64,000 nucleotides of DNA from Microbacterium hominis NBRC 15708 (GTDB lineage: Bacteria > Actinomycetota > Actinomycetes > Actinomycetales > Microbacteriaceae): contig NZ_BCWI01000001.1 in assembly GCF_001592125.1 (NCBI RefSeq), forward strand, positions 310,001 through 374,000, written 5' to 3'. A program made the position numbers and the translations under genes. The notes beneath the pieces are model-generated. The model ran no database searches and had not been told where the DNA came from. It saw nothing but the letters and a program-made list of their open reading frames with translations. Positions 61,303 through 64,000 of the stretch are shown piece by piece (position 1 is the stretch's first letter; every line of letters starts with the position of its first letter).

Positions 61303-63447
61303 ATGACCAACTACGAAGAGATCGACTTCTCGCCCTTGACCGCTCTCGCCGACGGCGAGGTCGTCACGCACTCGCGCGTGCGCGACATCACCCTCCCGTC
61401 CGGGAAGGTGCTCGCCCTCATCACGCTCGACAACGGCCGCGACCACACCCGCCCCAACACCCTGGGTCCGGCGACGCTCACGGAGCTGGGCGAGACGCTC
61501 GCGACGCTGAAGGCGCGCGCCGCCGCCGGCGAGATCCAGGCCGTCGGCATCACCGGCAAGCAGTACATCCTCGCCGCCGGTGCGGACCTCTCCGACATCA
61601 CCCGCGTGGGGTCGAAGGACAACGCCCGCCTGGTGGCGCAGCTCGGTCACAAGGTGATCGGCGCGCTCGGTGACCTGGGTGTGCCGTCCTTCGCCTTCGT
61701 CAACGGCCTCGCCCTCGGCGGCGGCCTGGAGATCGCCCTGAACTCCACCTACCGCACGGTGGATGCCTCGGCGGCCGCGATCGCGCTGCCCGAGGTCTTC
61801 CTGGGGATCATCCCCGGGTGGGGCGGCGCCTACCTGCTGCCCAACCTCATCGGCATCGAGAACGCGCTCGAGGTCGTCATCAGCAACCCGCTGAAGCAGA
61901 ACCGCATGCTGAAGCCCCAGCAGGCGTTCGAGTACGGAATCTTCGACGCGATCTTCCCCGCGGCGACCTACCTGGAGAGCTCCCTCGCCTGGGCCGACGG
62001 CGTCCTCACGGGTGCCGTGAAGGTCGACCGCAAGAACGAGCCGGGCAAGATCGAGCGTCTCACCAAGTGGCCGATCGCCATCAAGATGGCACGCGGCATG
62101 CTCGAATCGAGGATCGGCACCGTCCCCCGCTCCCCTTACGCCGCGCTCGAACTGCTCGACAAGGCGAAGAGCGGCACGAAGGCCGAGGGCTTCGCGCGGG
62201 AGGACGAGGCGCTGGCCGACCTCGTCACGGGCGATCAGTTCGCGGCATCCATGTACGCCTTCGACCTGGTGCAGAAGCGCGCGAAGCGTCCCGTCGGCGC
62301 GCCGGACAAGGCCCTCGCCAAGAAGGTCACCAAGGTCGGCATCATCGGCGCCGGTCTCATGGCGAGCCAGTTCGCGCTGCTGTTCGTGCGCAAGCTCCAG
62401 GTGCCGGTGCTCATCACCGACCTCGACCAGGCGCGCGTCGACAAGGGTGTCGCGTACATCCACGACGAGATCGGCACGCTCGAGGCCAAGGGGCGCCTCG
62501 ACGCCGACTCGGCGAACAAGCTGCGTGCGCTCGTCACCGGGACGACCGACAAGAGCCTGTACGCCGACTGCGACTTCGTCATCGAGGCCGTCTTCGAGGA
62601 GGTCGGGGTCAAGCAGGCCGTTTTCGGCGAGATCGAGAAGATCGTCGCCGAAGACGCGATCCTCGCGACCAACACCTCGTCGCTGTCGGTCGAGGAGATC
62701 GGTTCGAAGCTCGCGCACCCCGAGCGCCTCGTCGGCTTCCACTTCTTCAACCCCGTGGCGGTCATGCCGCTCATCGAGATCGTGAAGACGCCGCAGACGA
62801 CGGATGCTGCGCTGTCGACCGCCTTCGTGGTCGCGCGGGGGCTGGGCAAGAACGCGGTGCTGACCGCCGACGCCCCCGGCTTCGTCGTCAACCGGTTGCT
62901 CGCGAAGGTCATGGGTGAGGCCGCTCGCGCCGTGTACGAGGGCACCCCGGTCGCCGACGTCGAGAAGGCGTTCGCCCCCCTCGGCCTGCCGATGGGGCCG
63001 TTCCAGCTCATCGACCTGGTCGGTTGGAAGGTGGCGGCGCACGTGCAGGACACGATGGTCCACGCGTTCCCCGACCGCTTCTACGCGAACGAGAACTTCC
63101 ACCAGCTCGCCGAGCTGCCCGAGGTCGTGGAGAAGGACAAGGGTGGACGGGTGACCGGCTTCTCGAAGGCAGCGGAGAAGGCGCTGAAGGGACACGTCGG
63201 GTCCGCACCGGCATCCGCTGACACGATCCTGCGTCGCGTGCAGGACGGCCTCGCCACCGAGATCAAGCTGATGCTCGACGAGGGCGTCGTGCCCGAGGTC
63301 GAGGACATCGACCTGTGCCTCATCCTCGGTGCGGGCTGGCCGTTCATCGACGGCGGCGCCTCGCCCTACCTCGACCGCGAGGGGGCGTCCGAGCGGGCGT
63401 TCGGCGACACCTTCCACCACCCGCCCATCCGCGGCATCGGCGGCTGA
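61303..63447 (+). CDS. fadB: Multifunctional enoyl-CoA hydratase / 3-hydroxyacyl-CoA dehydrogenase
   Basis: A 714-residue fusion. The N-terminal crotonase domain (about 15-230) has LALGGGLEIALNS, and the catalytic region PEVFLGIIPGWGGAYLLPN. The NAD-binding 3-hydroxyacyl-CoA dehydrogenase domain (from about 345) starts with VGIIGAGLMASQFALLF. FHFFNPVAVMPLIEIV, TADAPGFVVNR and the C-terminal domains follow. It hydrates enoyl-CoA and oxidises hydroxyacyl-CoA for FadA. GAGAGG precedes the ATG. A 14-bp terminator hairpin follows. Confidence 0.94.
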   Translation: MTNYEEIDFSPLTALADGEVVTHSRVRDITLPSGKVLALITLDNGRDHTRPNTLGPATLTELGETLATLKARAAAGEIQAVGITGKQYILAAGADLSDITRVGSKDNARLVAQLGHKVIGALGDLGVPSFAFVNGLALGGGLEIALNSTYRTVDASAAAIALPEVFLGIIPGWGGAYLLPNLIGIENALEVVISNPLKQNRMLKPQQAFEYGIFDAIFPAATYLESSLAWADGVLTGAVKVDRKNEPGKIERLTKWPIAIKMARGMLESRIGTVPRSPYAALELLDKAKSGTKAEGFAREDEALADLVTGDQFAASMYAFDLVQKRAKRPVGAPDKALAKKVTKVGIIGAGLMASQFALLFVRKLQVPVLITDLDQARVDKGVAYIHDEIGTLEAKGRLDADSANKLRALVTGTTDKSLYADCDFVIEAVFEEVGVKQAVFGEIEKIVAEDAILATNTSSLSVEEIGSKLAHPERLVGFHFFNPVAVMPLIEIVKTPQTTDAALSTAFVVARGLGKNAVLTADAPGFVVNRLLAKVMGEAARAVYEGTPVADVEKAFAPLGLPMGPFQLIDLVGWKVAAHVQDTMVHAFPDRFYANENFHQLAELPEVVEKDKGGRVTGFSKAAEKALKGHVGSAPASADTILRRVQDGLATEIKLMLDEGVVPEVEDIDLCLILGAGWPFIDGGASPYLDREGASERAFGDTFHHPPIRGIGG

Positions 63448-63489
63448 CGACCGCCGGATCCGCCGTCACGGATTCGGATGATCACAACG

Positions 63490-63522
63490 GAATCGGATGC
63501 CGCACCTCGCGGCATCCGATTC
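63490..63522. terminator. Bidirectional terminator between fadB and pepN
   Basis: GAATCGGATGCCGC (63490-63503) and GCGGCATCCGATTC (63509-63522) pair over 14 bp around ACCTC. The two genes converge on it. Both arms contain the GGATGCC word that is over-represented in this window. Confidence 0.8.
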
Positions 63523-63563
63523 AGTTCTTCATGTCCGTATCCGGTGGCTGCGCCGTCGCCTGC

Positions 63564-64000
63564 TCAGCGCGTGGGCTGTGCCGCCCGCACCCGCAGATCG
63601 CGCGCGAGGCCGTCGCGCTGCTCGATCACGAGACGGCGGAGGGCCCCCGGCGCGTCCGGGTGATCCCGCAGCCACGCGTCGGCGGCGTCGAGCGAGGGGG
63701 ATGCCGGGAAGAGGCCGATCACGAGGCGCCGGGCGATCTCGATCGAGCGCGACCGCCATGCGGGCAGGATGCGCGCGTAGTAGTCGTCGTCGAAGCCGGC
63801 GATGAGGTCGCGGCGTCCGCCGGCGCGCACGCCGGCGATCGTCGCGTCCAGATGGTCGTTGGTCAAGGTCGCGTCGGTCCAGGCGTCGTTCCAGGCGGCG
63901 GCGCGGACCGCGGCATCCGGACGCGCCGTCCGGGCGGTGCGTGCCGCGACGCGTCCCGACGCCGTGTCGTCGGCGGCAAGCTCGTCCGCGATGTCCGCGT
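63564..64000 (-). CDS. pepN: Aminopeptidase N, C-terminal fragment (cut by window edge)
   Basis: The visible 145 residues are the end of the ERAP1-type C-terminal helical domain of an actinobacterial M1 aminopeptidase N. Repeated helices such as IAGFDDDYYARILPAWRSRS, ARRLVIGLFPASPSLD and DHPDAPGALRRLVIEQRDGL are typical of the final part of PepN. The catalytic zinc site HExxH lies beyond base 64000. An in-frame TTG at 63866 is only internal; the reading frame stays open to the window edge. The assignment rests on the C-terminus alone. Confidence 0.75.
   Translation of the reverse strand, partial: ADIADELAADDTASGRVAARTARTARPDAAVRAAAWNDAWTDATLTNDHLDATIAGVRAGGRRDLIAGFDDDYYARILPAWRSRSIEIARRLVIGLFPASPSLDAADAWLRDHPDAPGALRRLVIEQRDGLARDLRVRAAQPTR

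Noticed and set aside
2064..63930. GGATGCC as a KOPS-like chromosome-segregation signal
   Set aside because: Forward and reverse copies are nearly equal in number by eye, so there is no strand bias of the kind KOPS requires, at least in this window.

Overview
The window is a high-GC actinobacterial chromosome segment. Gene order, codon use, the absence of introns or phage genes, and many leaderless transcripts point to Microbacteriaceae, most likely Microbacterium or a close relative. This placement is inferred from the sequence and synteny alone. Almost everything is conserved chromosomal backbone, with accessory genes set between backbone blocks.

Layout. (1) 1-4080, minus strand: pyrimidine operon pyrR-pyrB-pyrC-membrane protein-carA, with a PyrR-type RNA loop in its leader. 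(2) 4099-7893: accessory genes, namely a small membrane protein, a DUF222/HNH endonuclease, an MBL-Rieske fusion and a short hydrolase remnant. (3) 7895-9439: nusB, efp, aroQ. (4) 9466-14422: a quinate/shikimate catabolic island (dehydroshikimate dehydratase, TetR regulator, quinate/shikimate dehydrogenase, MHS-type transporter) placed between aroQ and aroB. (5) 14431-24415, minus strand: GNAT, aroB, aroK, aroC, aroE, mltG, ruvX, alaS, a small protein and rpsD. (6) 24569-31048: DUF1361 protein, a Nudix-TPR-Nudix fusion, rarA, a small membrane protein, a DUF349 protein and an AbiEi-like protein. (7) 31027-39990, minus strand: relA, secF, secD, yajC, ruvB, ruvA, ruvC, a repeat array and yebC. 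(8) 40025-48543: DUF1697 protein, lipoprotein, pdxT/pdxS facing pdxR/pdxY, two more repeat loci, a SUKH-like protein, an HIT hydrolase and thrS with a candidate leader peptide. (9) 48722-52763: ArsB-like permease, AlkD-like protein, ACT protein, membrane protein, a candidate small RNA and four tRNAs (Val, Cys, Gly, Val). (10) 52839-64000: two small membrane proteins, a solitary MazF-like protein, amt, zapE, a hydrolase, a DUF3000 protein, an RNase D-like protein, the fadA-fadB pair and the C-terminus of pepN.

How the genes work together. The pyr block makes carbamoyl phosphate, carbamoyl aspartate and dihydroorotate. The aro block runs from DAHP to chorismate. The inserted island takes quinate and shikimate down to protocatechuate and can share the neighbouring AroQ. 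SecD, SecF and YajC assist protein export, and RuvA, RuvB and RuvC resolve Holliday junctions. PdxS and PdxT make PLP, and PdxY salvages it beside a MocR-type regulator. FadA and FadB carry out beta-oxidation.

The main non-obvious signals are these: a set of GTAC-n6-GTAC operators around the catabolic island; a threonine-rich leaderless leader ORF before thrS; a repeat family at three loci, one copy of which appears to supply the start codon and N-terminus of the HIT protein; about fifteen genes with a TAnnnT box exactly 6 or 7 bases before the start codon; and a strongly over-represented GGATGCC word.
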